This document shows, piece after piece, positions 1 to 5,944 of a stretch of DNA of 7,510 nt; position 1 is the first letter of the stretch; each line of letters starts with the position of its first letter. The notes under the pieces were generated by a model. The model was not told the origin of the DNA, ran no database searches, and saw nothing but the letters and a program-made list of their open reading frames with translations. The stretch spans positions 1 through 7,510 of the forward strand of contig DHBS01000037.1 in assembly GCA_002398825.1 (NCBI GenBank), written 5' to 3'. A program made the translations under genes and the position numbers. The stretch is from Syntrophomonas sp. UBA4922 (GTDB lineage: Bacteria; Bacillota; Syntrophomonadia; Syntrophomonadales; Syntrophomonadaceae).

Positions 1-212
1 GACTAGTTTTCACACATTCTGCCGTCCCCCTGATTACCCCCGGGCACCGCATTATGCTGGAATATATGGGCCTGCAACCCATCCTGCACCTGGATCTGCG
101 GCTGGGCGAAGGCACCGGAGCAGTTTTAACCTTCCCGATCTTTGAAGCGGCCGTAAAAGTTATGAAAGAGATGACCACCTTCGGAGAAGCCGGCGTCTCC
201 AACAAAGAATGA
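1..212 (+). CDS. cobT: Nicotinate-nucleotide--dimethylbenzimidazole phosphoribosyltransferase, C-terminal fragment (5' end outside window)
   Basis: This is the last 69 codons of a gene that begins before the window; the reading frame starts at base 3 and ends at TGA 210-212. The translation contains PGHRIMLEYMGL, then LDLRLGEGTGA, then a helix ending MTTFGEAGVS, which is the characteristic C-terminus of CobT. The family transfers phosphoribose from nicotinate mononucleotide to a lower-ligand base such as dimethylbenzimidazole, giving the alpha-ribotide used in nucleotide-loop assembly of cobalamin, in the cytoplasm. From memory, the Glu in GEGTG corresponds to the catalytic base of Salmonella CobT. 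The visible N-terminal stretch (HSAVPLITPGHR) looks slightly longer than the usual SHxSxEPGH segment; this may be divergence. It shares its pathway with the cbiA/cobB gene at the other end of the window, but unrelated genes separate the two. Identification is firm; the rest of the gene cannot be judged. Confidence 0.9.
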   Translation, partial: LVFTHSAVPLITPGHRIMLEYMGLQPILHLDLRLGEGTGAVLTFPIFEAAVKVMKEMTTFGEAGVSNKE

Positions 213-233
213 CGCAGATACACGGACACACGT

Positions 234-250
234 GGGCGGGCAAGCCGCCC
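234..250 (+). terminator. Weak hairpin after cobT, possible terminator
   Basis: GGGCGG (234-239) and CCGCCC (245-250) form a perfect 6-bp GC-only stem with a 5-base loop, 22 bases after the cobT stop. The sequence that follows (TACTTCATT) is only mildly T-rich, so this is a poor intrinsic terminator by itself and may be a partly rho-dependent or fortuitous structure. Apart from this and the promoter that follows, nothing else is visible in 213-349. Confidence 0.3.
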
Positions 251-284
251 TACTTCATTACAGGAATGCTTGTGCCCGGATATC

Positions 285-313
285 TTGGGCAACTCTGAAA
301 GTTTAGATATAAT
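285..313 (+). promoter_or_regulatory. SigmaA-type promoter of the PAS/sigma54 activator gene
   Basis: A perfect -10 box TATAAT lies at 308-313. With an ideal 17-base spacer, TTGGGC at 285-290 is the -35 candidate, matching 3 of 6 consensus bases. Transcription would start near 320, giving a 5' leader of about 30 bases. The ribosome binding site AGAGGA (338-343) lies 6 bases before the ATG at 350. The activator is therefore probably transcribed by the housekeeping sigma factor, as is usual for sigma54 activator genes. The -10 box is convincing and the -35 box is weak. Confidence 0.6.
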
Positions 314-349
314 AGATGTATGACCTAATTTGCATCAAGAGGACAACCT

Positions 350-2092
350 ATGTCTAAATCCGACGATTGTTTCAATTTGTATAAAGTAGCTGAGGCCATC
401 CTTGATAATCCTCTCATGGCCTGCGTCGTTGTTGACGAGCATGGCATCATTCGGTTTATTAATCAAGCCTATTTGGAATGGCTGGATAAAACCCGAGACG
501 AAGTAATGGAAAGGCATATTCTTGAGATTACCCCCCATTCCAAATTACCAGAGGTCCTGCGTAGCGGAAAAACAGACCCGATTGACCTGTGGTCGGTAAA
601 TGACCGTGAAACGATTATCACCCGATACCCGTTGATTAATGATGATCAAGTCATTGGGGCGGTGGGGCAGACTATTTTCCTGGATAAAGCCGGGGCGAAA
701 TTACTCATGAAGAAACTGCAGACTATGGAAAAGGAGTACGAAACGGTATCGGAGGTGCTGGTGCAGAGTCCTTATCAGATATATGTGATTGTTGATAAAG
801 CGGGCATTATTACTTTTATGAACCAGACCTACCTGCACTTATTGGAGATGAAGAAAGAAGATGTGGTGGGCAGACACATCCTGGAGATCACTCCCCATTC
901 CAAACTGCCGGAAATTTTAAGAAACGGTGATATTCACAAGATTGATGCGTGGACTGTCAATGGCCGGGACACCATTATTACCCGAACCCCCATCATAAAG
1001 AACGGTGAGATTACCGGAGCGGTAGGAAGAAGTCTGTTTTTGGATATGTCCCAGGCCAAGATTCTTATCAATAAACTGCAGGAAACGGCGAAAGAACTCA
1101 ATTATTATAAAGAGGAGTTTCGCCAGCATTATCAAGCCCGCTGGAAGTTTGCTGATCTTATCGGAACCACTCCCGAGTTTGCAATGGTCAAATCCATGGC
1201 CGAGCAATTGGCACATACACGGTCCACCATCCTTATAACCGGGGAAAGCGGAACCGGCAAAGAATTGTTTGCCCAGTCCATTCATAACCAGGGTGGACAG
1301 GAGGGGCCTTTTGTGCGCGTCAATTGTGCGGCTTTACCCGAAAACCTGCTGGAATCCGAACTTTTCGGTTATGATGAAGGAGCTTTCACCGGAGCCAAGA
1401 AAGGTGGCAAGCCGGGGAAATTCGAGCTTGCCAAAGGAGGCACCATCTTTTTGGATGAAATAGGCGACATGCCTCTAGGTATGCAGACCAAACTTCTCAC
1501 CGTGCTTCAAGAACGGGTGATTGAGAGAGTGGGCGGCACTAATCCTATTTCCATAAAAGTAAGAGTTATCGCTGCCAGCAATCGCGATCTGGAGCAAATG
1601 GTTGCCAACCACGAGTTTCGAAAGGACCTTTATTACCGCTTGAATGTAGTAAGATTAAACCTTCCGCCTTTGCGGGAGCGAATAGAAGATATTCCTTTGC
1701 TCGTTCATTACTTAATGGCTGGTATCAATACCCGTCTAAAAGCTCGCGTATCACATATTTCCGACGAAGCCCTGCATATGCTGCAAACTTATAACTGGCC
1801 GGGTAATGTGCGGGAGTTGCAGAACCTGCTGGAGCGCGCTATAAATATGGCTGCGTTAAAGCAGGCGGTCCGGTTGGAGGTGCAACATTTTCCTTCATTA
1901 GGTGGTGAGGTGCTTCTGTCTGCAGTTAATGAGCCCGGGCGTACTACCTTGAACGCTTCGGTGCAAAGATTGGAGAAAGAGTTGATAGAGCAAATGCTGA
2001 AATCAACCAATTATAATAAAGCTCAGACAGCTAAAGAATTAGGTCTTAACAAATCGGTTTTATACAGTAAAATCCGGAAATATGGTTTGTAG
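350..2092 (+). CDS. Sigma54-dependent transcriptional activator with tandem PAS domains (PAS-PAS-AAA+-Fis HTH)
   Basis: This 580-residue protein is a complete bacterial enhancer-binding protein. Two PAS-like sensor domains lie at about 15-125 and 135-245. They align without a gap at an offset of exactly 120 residues with about 54% identity, and both carry HILEITPHSKLPE (from 56 and 176). A short linker leads to the AAA+ domain: Walker A GESGTGKE (298-305), the sigma54-contacting loop GAFTGA (344-349), Walker B GGTIFLDEIGD (363-373), FRKDLYYRLNV (423-433) and NWPGNVREL (482-490). A Fis-type helix-turn-helix occupies about 554-579. Such proteins use ATP hydrolysis to open sigma54 promoter complexes in response to a signal sensed by the N-terminal domains. 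There is no response-regulator receiver domain, so the signal is probably a small molecule or redox state bound by PAS; its identity cannot be read from the sequence. The likely target is the sigma54 promoter before the thiolase gene, 287 bases downstream. The ATG follows a good AGAGGA site. Confidence 0.95.
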   Translation: MSKSDDCFNLYKVAEAILDNPLMACVVVDEHGIIRFINQAYLEWLDKTRDEVMERHILEITPHSKLPEVLRSGKTDPIDLWSVNDRETIITRYPLINDDQVIGAVGQTIFLDKAGAKLLMKKLQTMEKEYETVSEVLVQSPYQIYVIVDKAGIITFMNQTYLHLLEMKKEDVVGRHILEITPHSKLPEILRNGDIHKIDAWTVNGRDTIITRTPIIKNGEITGAVGRSLFLDMSQAKILINKLQETAKELNYYKEEFRQHYQARWKFADLIGTTPEFAMVKSMAEQLAHTRSTILITGESGTGKELFAQSIHNQGGQEGPFVRVNCAALPENLLESELFGYDEGAFTGAKKGGKPGKFELAKGGTIFLDEIGDMPLGMQTKLLTVLQERVIERVGGTNPISIKVRVIAASNRDLEQMVANHEFRKDLYYRLNVVRLNLPPLRERIEDIPLLVHYLMAGINTRLKARVSHISDEALHMLQTYNWPGNVRELQNLLERAINMAALKQAVRLEVQHFPSLGGEVLLSAVNEPGRTTLNASVQRLEKELIEQMLKSTNYNKAQTAKELGLNKSVLYSKIRKYGL

Positions 2093-2159
2093 AAAGATTA
2101 ACACGCCAAAATAAAAAGACTTTTTCAACGAAACCAACATCCCATATGAATTTATAGGG

Positions 2160-2193
2160 GACAGAGTCAGCAATGTTGACTCTGTCTTTTTTT
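2160..2193 (+). terminator. Intrinsic terminator of the activator gene
   Basis: GACAGAGTCA (2160-2169) and TGACTCTGTC (2177-2186) form a perfect 10-bp stem with a 7-base loop, followed at once by seven T (2187-2193). It begins 68 bases after the activator's stop codon and should separate that gene from the thiolase. The preceding TAGGGGACAG resembles short palindromic repeats found in many clostridial genomes, so it might belong to a dispersed family; a genome scan would be needed to know. Confidence 0.9.
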
Positions 2194-2197
2194 GTAG

Positions 2198-2321
2198 GGT
2201 TGTTAATTCGGTCGCATGGTTGATAATTCATTCGGGTCTCTAAAGGCGCCAAATAAGTCGCTTTGTTAAAATGCCACCTATATCTACGGTTGCAATATGA
2301 TACCCAGGAAAATAATGGTTG
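2198..2321 (+). promoter_or_regulatory. Candidate upstream activator-binding region (GGTTG direct repeats and a dyad)
   Basis: Two 17-base direct repeats, 2198-2214 and 2218-2234, share 14 of 17 bases (GGTTG, TAATTC, TCG) and start exactly 20 bases apart, about two helical turns. GGTTG recurs at 2288 and 2317, and once more inside the -24 promoter element at 2377. The copy at 2288-2304 also starts an imperfect dyad, GGT-N2-CA-N3-TG-N2-ACC. These lie about 60-180 bases before the sigma54 promoter, where enhancer-binding proteins normally bind. They are therefore candidate sites for the activator encoded just upstream. Which of them, if any, is bound is inference. Confidence 0.4.
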
Positions 2322-2378
2322 AGAGAGAAAACGGGGCAAAAGCCCATAATATCTGATATTTATGATTTATACAGCGGG

Positions 2379-2395
2379 TTGGCACATTTCTTGCT
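2379..2395 (+). promoter_or_regulatory. Sigma54 (-24/-12) promoter of the thiolase gene
   Basis: TTGGCACATTTCTTGCT matches the sigma54 consensus TGGCACG-N4-TTGCW at every position except one (A for G after TGGCAC). The invariant GG (2381-2382) and GC (2393-2394) are separated by the required 10 bases. The predicted start site is about 2405-2406, giving a leader of roughly 148 bases before the thiolase start. A sigma54 activator gene lies directly upstream, which strongly supports function. Confidence 0.85.
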
Positions 2396-2400
2396 TAATT

Positions 2401-2431
2401 GTCTGAAGAGATAAATTCAGACTATTTTTTT
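2401..2431 (+). terminator. Terminator-like hairpin lying over the sigma54 start site
   Basis: GTCTGAA (2401-2407) and TTCAGAC (2416-2422) form a perfect 7-bp stem with an 8-base loop, followed by TA and seven T (2425-2431). The shape is that of a modest intrinsic terminator. The 5' arm overlaps the predicted sigma54 start (2405-2406), so an RNA begun there would lack most of that arm and could not fold this hairpin, while read-through RNA from upstream could. It may act as an insulator, or the dyad may be a protein-binding site. Confidence 0.5.
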
Positions 2432-2540
2432 GTAATTAAATTTATTCTTCATAGATGTAATCAGACATGGTGGAAAGGGAGCCAGATCAAGTAAAGCTGG
2501 GTTCAAATGCAGATAACATAGAAATTTAGAATTAATAATA

Positions 2541-2546
2541 AGGGGG
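2541..2546 (+). promoter_or_regulatory. Ribosome binding site fixing the GTG start of the thiolase
   Basis: AGGGGG ends 7 bases before GTG 2554-2556 and is the only good Shine-Dalgarno match in the region. The translation from that GTG (MKEIQDVVIVSACRTPIG) starts where thiolases normally start. The leader between the hairpin T-tract and this site (2432-2540) is AT-rich and contains no structure I can name. Confidence 0.8.
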
Positions 2547-2553
2547 TATTTTT

Positions 2554-3762
2554 GTGAAAGAAATTCAGGATGTAGTAATCGTTAGTGCGTGCAGAACGCC
2601 AATAGGCAAATTTATGGGCAGTCTCAAAGACTTTCAGGCTGTGGATCTGGCCACTATTGCAGCCAAGGAAGCCATAAAAAGAGCCGCCGTCGATCCGGAA
2701 ATCATTGACGAAATCGTTATGGGTGAAGTCTATCAGCACATGCAGGGGTCGCTGCCTGCTCGTCAGGTAAGTTTGGCAGCAGGTCTGCCGCTTAGAAGCA
2801 ACGCCTGTGTGGTGAATCAGAATTGTGCTTCCGGGATGCGTGCCCTTGATATTGCTATTAACCATATTCAACTGGGCAAAACTGAGGTGGGGCTGGTGGT
2901 TGGAGTGGAAAGCATGACCAACGCACCTTATATGCTGCCCAAAGCCCGTATGGGCTATCGTATGGGGCCGGGCATTATGGAGGATGCCATGCTGCATGAT
3001 GCGTTATTTGACCGCCTGGTGGAGGGGCACATGGGAACTACCGCCGAAAACGTTGCCGAGAAATATGGCATCACCCGCGAAGAATGCGACCAACTCGCAT
3101 TGCGCAGCCACCAAAACGCCACCCGAGCCAACCAGGATGGGACATTTGAACGTGAAATCGTACCGGTTGAAATCAAAACCAAAAAGGGCGTTACTTATTT
3201 CTCCAAAGATGAGCATATGATTTCCGATGCCAACCTGGAAACCATGGCCAAATTACCCCCGGCTTTTAGAAAAGGTGGAGTGGTTACTGCGGCTAATGCC
3301 TCCGGAATCAATGATGCTGCCGCAGCCGTCGTTATCATGTCTAAAGCCAAAGCACTGGAACTGGGAATCAAGCCCTTAATGAAATTAATCAATATCTGCG
3401 CTGAAGGAGTAGCTCCTGAAGTCATGGGACTTGGTCCAGCGGTGGCTATTCCCAAATGTTTAAAAGAAGCAGGCATGAAATTCGAAGATGTTGATTACTG
3501 GGAGATAAATGAAGCGTTTGCCGCCCAGTGGCTGGGTGTTGGCAGAATGCTGAAAGAGGAATATGGTATTGAAATTGATATGAATAAGGTTAATAGCAAT
3601 GGATCCGGAATTGGTTTGGGCCATCCGATTGGAGCCACGGCTTTGCGTATCATCGTTTCCCTGTATTACGAACTTGAGAACATCGGCAAGACTGTTGGGG
3701 GAGCAGCGCTGTGCGTTGGAACTGGGCCCGCCATGTGCTCACTGTGGACAAGGGATATCTAA
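2554..3762 (+). CDS. Acetyl-CoA acetyltransferase / 3-ketoacyl-CoA thiolase
   Basis: This 402-residue protein is a full-length thiolase (the family is usually about 390-400). The N-terminus VIVSACRTPIGKF is typical. The acyl-accepting cysteine is C91 in NQNCASGMRAL, N319 lies in NEAF, H357 in GHPIGAT, and the second catalytic cysteine is C387 in CVGTGPA; the 30-residue H-to-C distance is normal. Thiolases catalyse reversible condensation of two acetyl-CoA to acetoacetyl-CoA, or thiolytic cleavage of longer 3-ketoacyl-CoA, in the cytoplasm. Chain-length preference cannot be decided here. Two motifs depart from the usual forms: GSGIGLGHP where GGAIALGHP is common, and CVGTGPA where CxGGGxG is common. 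The gene has its own sigma54 promoter and its own terminator, so it appears monocistronic, with no other beta-oxidation gene in the window. Control by the upstream PAS activator suggests use in butyrate, fatty-acid or acetoacetyl-CoA metabolism; that role is inferred. Confidence 0.93.
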   Translation: MKEIQDVVIVSACRTPIGKFMGSLKDFQAVDLATIAAKEAIKRAAVDPEIIDEIVMGEVYQHMQGSLPARQVSLAAGLPLRSNACVVNQNCASGMRALDIAINHIQLGKTEVGLVVGVESMTNAPYMLPKARMGYRMGPGIMEDAMLHDALFDRLVEGHMGTTAENVAEKYGITREECDQLALRSHQNATRANQDGTFEREIVPVEIKTKKGVTYFSKDEHMISDANLETMAKLPPAFRKGGVVTAANASGINDAAAAVVIMSKAKALELGIKPLMKLINICAEGVAPEVMGLGPAVAIPKCLKEAGMKFEDVDYWEINEAFAAQWLGVGRMLKEEYGIEIDMNKVNSNGSGIGLGHPIGATALRIIVSLYYELENIGKTVGGAALCVGTGPAMCSLWTRDI

Positions 3763-3782
3763 GGACCTCTTCTTTGTTTAAG

Positions 3783-3818
3783 CAGGTGATGGTTACAACG
3801 CCATCACCTGACTTTTTT
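3783..3818 (+). terminator. Intrinsic terminator of the thiolase gene
   Basis: CAGGTGATGG (3783-3792) and CCATCACCTG (3801-3810) form a perfect 10-bp stem with an 8-base loop, followed by AC and six T (3813-3818). It begins 21 bases after the thiolase stop codon and closes that transcript before the next gene. Confidence 0.92.
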
Positions 3819-3867
3819 GTGAATGTCCCCAGCGCATAACATATCACCGTCACTGCCTGCATCTGCT

Positions 3868-3896
3868 GTGATTCAAGTCTTCCTCCGGGGTATAAT
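3868..3896 (+). promoter_or_regulatory. Probable sigmaA promoter of the GyrI-like gene (clear -10 only)
   Basis: A perfect TATAAT lies at 3891-3896, in the gap after the thiolase terminator. No convincing -35 box is found at 16-18 bases; GTGATT (3868-3873, 17-base spacer) is a poor match. A start near 3903 would fall inside the ribosome binding site AGGAGG (3903-3908), leaving a nearly leaderless message. The -10 may therefore be fortuitous, with a different true start. Confidence 0.35.
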
Positions 3897-3917
3897 GTAC
3901 CTAGGAGGATTTTTACT

Positions 3918-4523
3918 ATGGAAAAAATCGATCTGAAGAAGCAGTATTCCCGCTTATACAATACCCCGCTGGGAAAAAATATCCTGGTCCGGGTGCCGGC
4001 CTTCAATTTCCTGATGATAAACGGGCAGGGTGACCCCAACACCTCCCCGGACTATAAAGAGGCTGTCGAAGCCCTTTACTCAGTGTCTTACGCCCTCAAG
4101 TTCCAGAGCAAAAAAGAAAGCCCCGATTATACTGTAATGCCCCTGGAAGGATTGTGGTATGGGGCTTCTGAACAGGTTTTTCTTACAGGCGATAAGGATA
4201 ACTGGCAATGGACTATGATGATAATGCAGCCGCCATTTATTGAAGCGGGCATGGTTGAGCAGGCCAAAGCGGCTGCGGCCAAAAAGAAACCCCTTACGGC
4301 GCTGCCCCGGCTGCGCTTCGAATCCTTTGAAGAAGGCCTGGCAGCCCAGGTGATGTATGTCGGTCCTTATTCCGAGGAACATGACACCATAATGAAACTG
4401 CACCAATTCATCGGTGAGCAAGGCTACAGCCTGCGGGGGTATCATCATGAAATCTACCTTAACGATCCCCGCAAGACCACCCCTGCCCGGCTTAAGACCA
4501 TTATCAGGCAGCCGGCAGGTTAA
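3918..4523 (+). CDS. GyrI-like small-molecule-binding domain protein (possible cyclopropanoid hydrolase family)
   Basis: This 201-residue soluble protein has no signal peptide or membrane segment and no DNA-binding domain. Conserved blocks are FLMINGQGDPN (31-41), EALYSVSYALKF (51-62), MPLEGLWYG (74-82), WTMMIMQPPFI (98-108) and a C-terminal HHEIYLNDPRKTTPARLKT (176-194). They match the stand-alone GyrI-like/SHS2 family that includes Listeria Lin2189. Members of that group have been reported to hydrolyse DNA-alkylating cyclopropanoid natural products; others only bind ligands. Whether this protein is an enzyme cannot be decided from the sequence. The start is well supported by AGGAGG (3903-3908) nine bases before the ATG. 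It ends 96 bases before dinB with no recognisable terminator, so the two may be co-transcribed. The family assignment is confident; substrate and catalysis are inference. Confidence 0.8.
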   Translation: MEKIDLKKQYSRLYNTPLGKNILVRVPAFNFLMINGQGDPNTSPDYKEAVEALYSVSYALKFQSKKESPDYTVMPLEGLWYGASEQVFLTGDKDNWQWTMMIMQPPFIEAGMVEQAKAAAAKKKPLTALPRLRFESFEEGLAAQVMYVGPYSEEHDTIMKLHQFIGEQGYSLRGYHHEIYLNDPRKTTPARLKTIIRQPAG

Positions 4524-4619
4524 GGATGACCCGGATCGATTTCCAGATATCGCTGTCAGGTAAAGGGCTTTTGCTTTAATGGAATCATATTGGGTTAAAA
4601 AGCACGGGGAAGTGTGAAA

Positions 4620-5807
4620 ATGACCGGCGAGGTGAATCACTCTCTACATATCATTCACTGTGATCTGGATGCATTCTACGCCGCGGTGGAACAAAACGAC
4701 AATCCCTCCCTAAAGGGAAAGCCAGTCATAGTCGGGGGATCTGCCGCCTCGCGGGGGGTCGTTTCCACCTGCTCCTACGAGGCCAGGAAATTCGGAGTAC
4801 GCTCGGCCATGCCCGCCGCTCAGGCCAGGCGTTTGTGCCCGCAAGGCGTATTTCTGCCGGTGCGCATGGAGCGTTACCTGGAGGTATCCCATCAGGTTTT
4901 TGCCATTCTCTCCGATTACACCCCCCTCATGGAACCAATTTCCGTTGACGAGGCTTTTCTTGATATCAGCGGAACTCAAAATCTCTTCGGCAGCCCGGAG
5001 GCTATTGGGCGGGAAATCAAACGCCGGGTCAGAAGCGAACTGGGCCTGACTATATCGGTGGGCATTTCTTATAACAAGTTCCTGGCCAAGCTGGCCTCCG
5101 ACCTGAACAAACCGGACGGTTTGTGCATCATCCCCTATGACCGGGCCCTGGAAATAATAAGACCCCTGCCGGTCACACGGCTCTGGGGGGTGGGTGAAAA
5201 GGCCCGGCAAGCCCTGGAGCGGCTGGGGATCAAAACCGTCGGTGATGTACAGGACCTCCCAACCGGTTGGCTTGCAGAACGCATGGGCGCAAGCGGGCAG
5301 CATTACTGGGAATTAGCCCGGGGCATCGACACACGCCAGGTCGAAACCCATGAAGAGCGTAAATCCCTGGGCAGGGAGGTCACCTTTCCGGAAGACATTG
5401 ATGATATGCAGATCCTGCAAAAAAACCTGGCTGCTTTCTCCGCCGAGTTGTGCCGTAAACTGCGCCGCGACAAGCTGTACTGTTCTACAGTAACCCTCAA
5501 ACTGCGTTACAGCAGCTTTAAAACCATCAACCGCAGCCGGACTATCGCCCCCAGCCATGCTGATGTGGTCATCGGGCAGGTCGCTGATGAACTGCTGCAG
5601 AAGAGCTACCGGGGAGATTCTCCCTTACGCCTGATCGGCCTCAGCCTGGGAAAGCTATCATCGGCACCGGATTGGGAGCAGGGCGGCCTCTTCGAAGAAT
5701 CTGCCCAATATGAAAAGGTGGATATGCTTATGGATCAGATCCGCCGGCGTTTTGGATCCAGGGTCATACAGCGCGGCAATCAGCTCCCAAGCCGGGGTGA
5801 TGATTAG
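4620..5807 (+). CDS. dinB: DNA polymerase IV (Y-family translesion polymerase)
   Basis: From ATG 4620 the protein has 395 residues, within the usual DinB range. HCDLDAFYAAVEQ (12-24) carries the first metal-binding aspartate (D15) and the steric-gate position (Y20). SVDEAFLDIS (108-117) carries the catalytic D110 and E111. GISYNKFLAKLASDLNKPDG (148-167) is the usual palm motif. A helix-hairpin-helix follows around WGVGEKARQALERLGI (189-204), then the little-finger domain. QGGLF (354-358) near the C-terminus matches the pentapeptide that binds the beta sliding clamp. The enzyme copies past damaged template bases, notably minor-groove guanine adducts, with low fidelity. I prefer ATG 4620 to GTG 4614: GGGGAAG (4606-4612) is 7 bases from the ATG but almost touches the GTG. 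No LexA-type box (GAAC-N4-GTTC) is visible upstream, so SOS control is not supported here. It follows the GyrI-like gene and may share its transcript. Confidence 0.96.
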   Translation: MTGEVNHSLHIIHCDLDAFYAAVEQNDNPSLKGKPVIVGGSAASRGVVSTCSYEARKFGVRSAMPAAQARRLCPQGVFLPVRMERYLEVSHQVFAILSDYTPLMEPISVDEAFLDISGTQNLFGSPEAIGREIKRRVRSELGLTISVGISYNKFLAKLASDLNKPDGLCIIPYDRALEIIRPLPVTRLWGVGEKARQALERLGIKTVGDVQDLPTGWLAERMGASGQHYWELARGIDTRQVETHEERKSLGREVTFPEDIDDMQILQKNLAAFSAELCRKLRRDKLYCSTVTLKLRYSSFKTINRSRTIAPSHADVVIGQVADELLQKSYRGDSPLRLIGLSLGKLSSAPDWEQGGLFEESAQYEKVDMLMDQIRRRFGSRVIQRGNQLPSRGDD

Positions 5808-5817
5808 ACCAAATTCC

Positions 5818-5891
5818 CCGGTGTCATTCGTTTTAGCAATTCAGAACCGCATCGGAATAATGACTCAGGGAAAGCGTTTTCCGGTGTCATT
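5818..5891 (+). repeat. Short direct repeat in the dinB-cbiA spacer
   Basis: CCGGTGTCATT occurs at 5818-5828 and again at 5881-5891, 63 bases apart, and similarity continues loosely for about 12 bases (GT, then GCAA). The second copy lies just before the promoter of the B12-controlled gene. The segment between them holds only a small hairpin (GGAAA/TTTCC, about 5869-5882) without a T-tract. No clear terminator for dinB is visible. The repeat could be a regulator site or a remnant of duplication; its meaning is unknown. Confidence 0.5.
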
Positions 5892-5909
5892 TGTACGCAA
5901 ATTATTATG

Positions 5910-5938
5910 TTGGCATTTTTAAAGGATTGTATTATAAT
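5910..5938 (+). promoter_or_regulatory. SigmaA promoter of the riboswitch-cbiA transcript
   Basis: TTGGCA (5910-5915) and TATAAT (5933-5938) are separated by an ideal 17-base spacer, matching 5 of 6 and 6 of 6 consensus bases. The start near 5945 falls just before the cobalamin riboswitch. This is the best housekeeping promoter in the window. Confidence 0.85.
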
Positions 5939-5944
5939 GGGGGC

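Noticed and set aside
287..303. GGGCAACTCT plus AAAGTT shared between the promoter spacer of the activator (287-303) and the start of the riboswitch transcript (5941-5956).
   Set aside because: The two lie in different contexts (promoter spacer versus 5' end of an aptamer), and similarity does not extend; probably chance.
2470..2520. tRNA-like segment (GGTTCAAAT resembling a T-loop).
   Set aside because: The flanking bases give only about three pairs and no anticodon, D-arm or acceptor stem could be found.
2503..2997. Long open frame (164 codons) on the minus strand over the start of the thiolase, and similar minus-strand frames over the other genes.
   Set aside because: They lie opposite genes with unmistakable family motifs, have no recognisable domains or ribosome binding sites, and are the usual antisense shadows of coding sequence.
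4614..4619. GTG at 4614 as the start of dinB, adding two residues.
   Set aside because: The ribosome binding site GGGGAAG (4606-4612) nearly touches it, while the ATG at 4620 is at the normal 7-base distance.
4524..4619. SOS (LexA) box before dinB.
   Set aside because: No GAAC-N4-GTTC-like site was found in the spacer, so SOS control cannot be claimed from this window.
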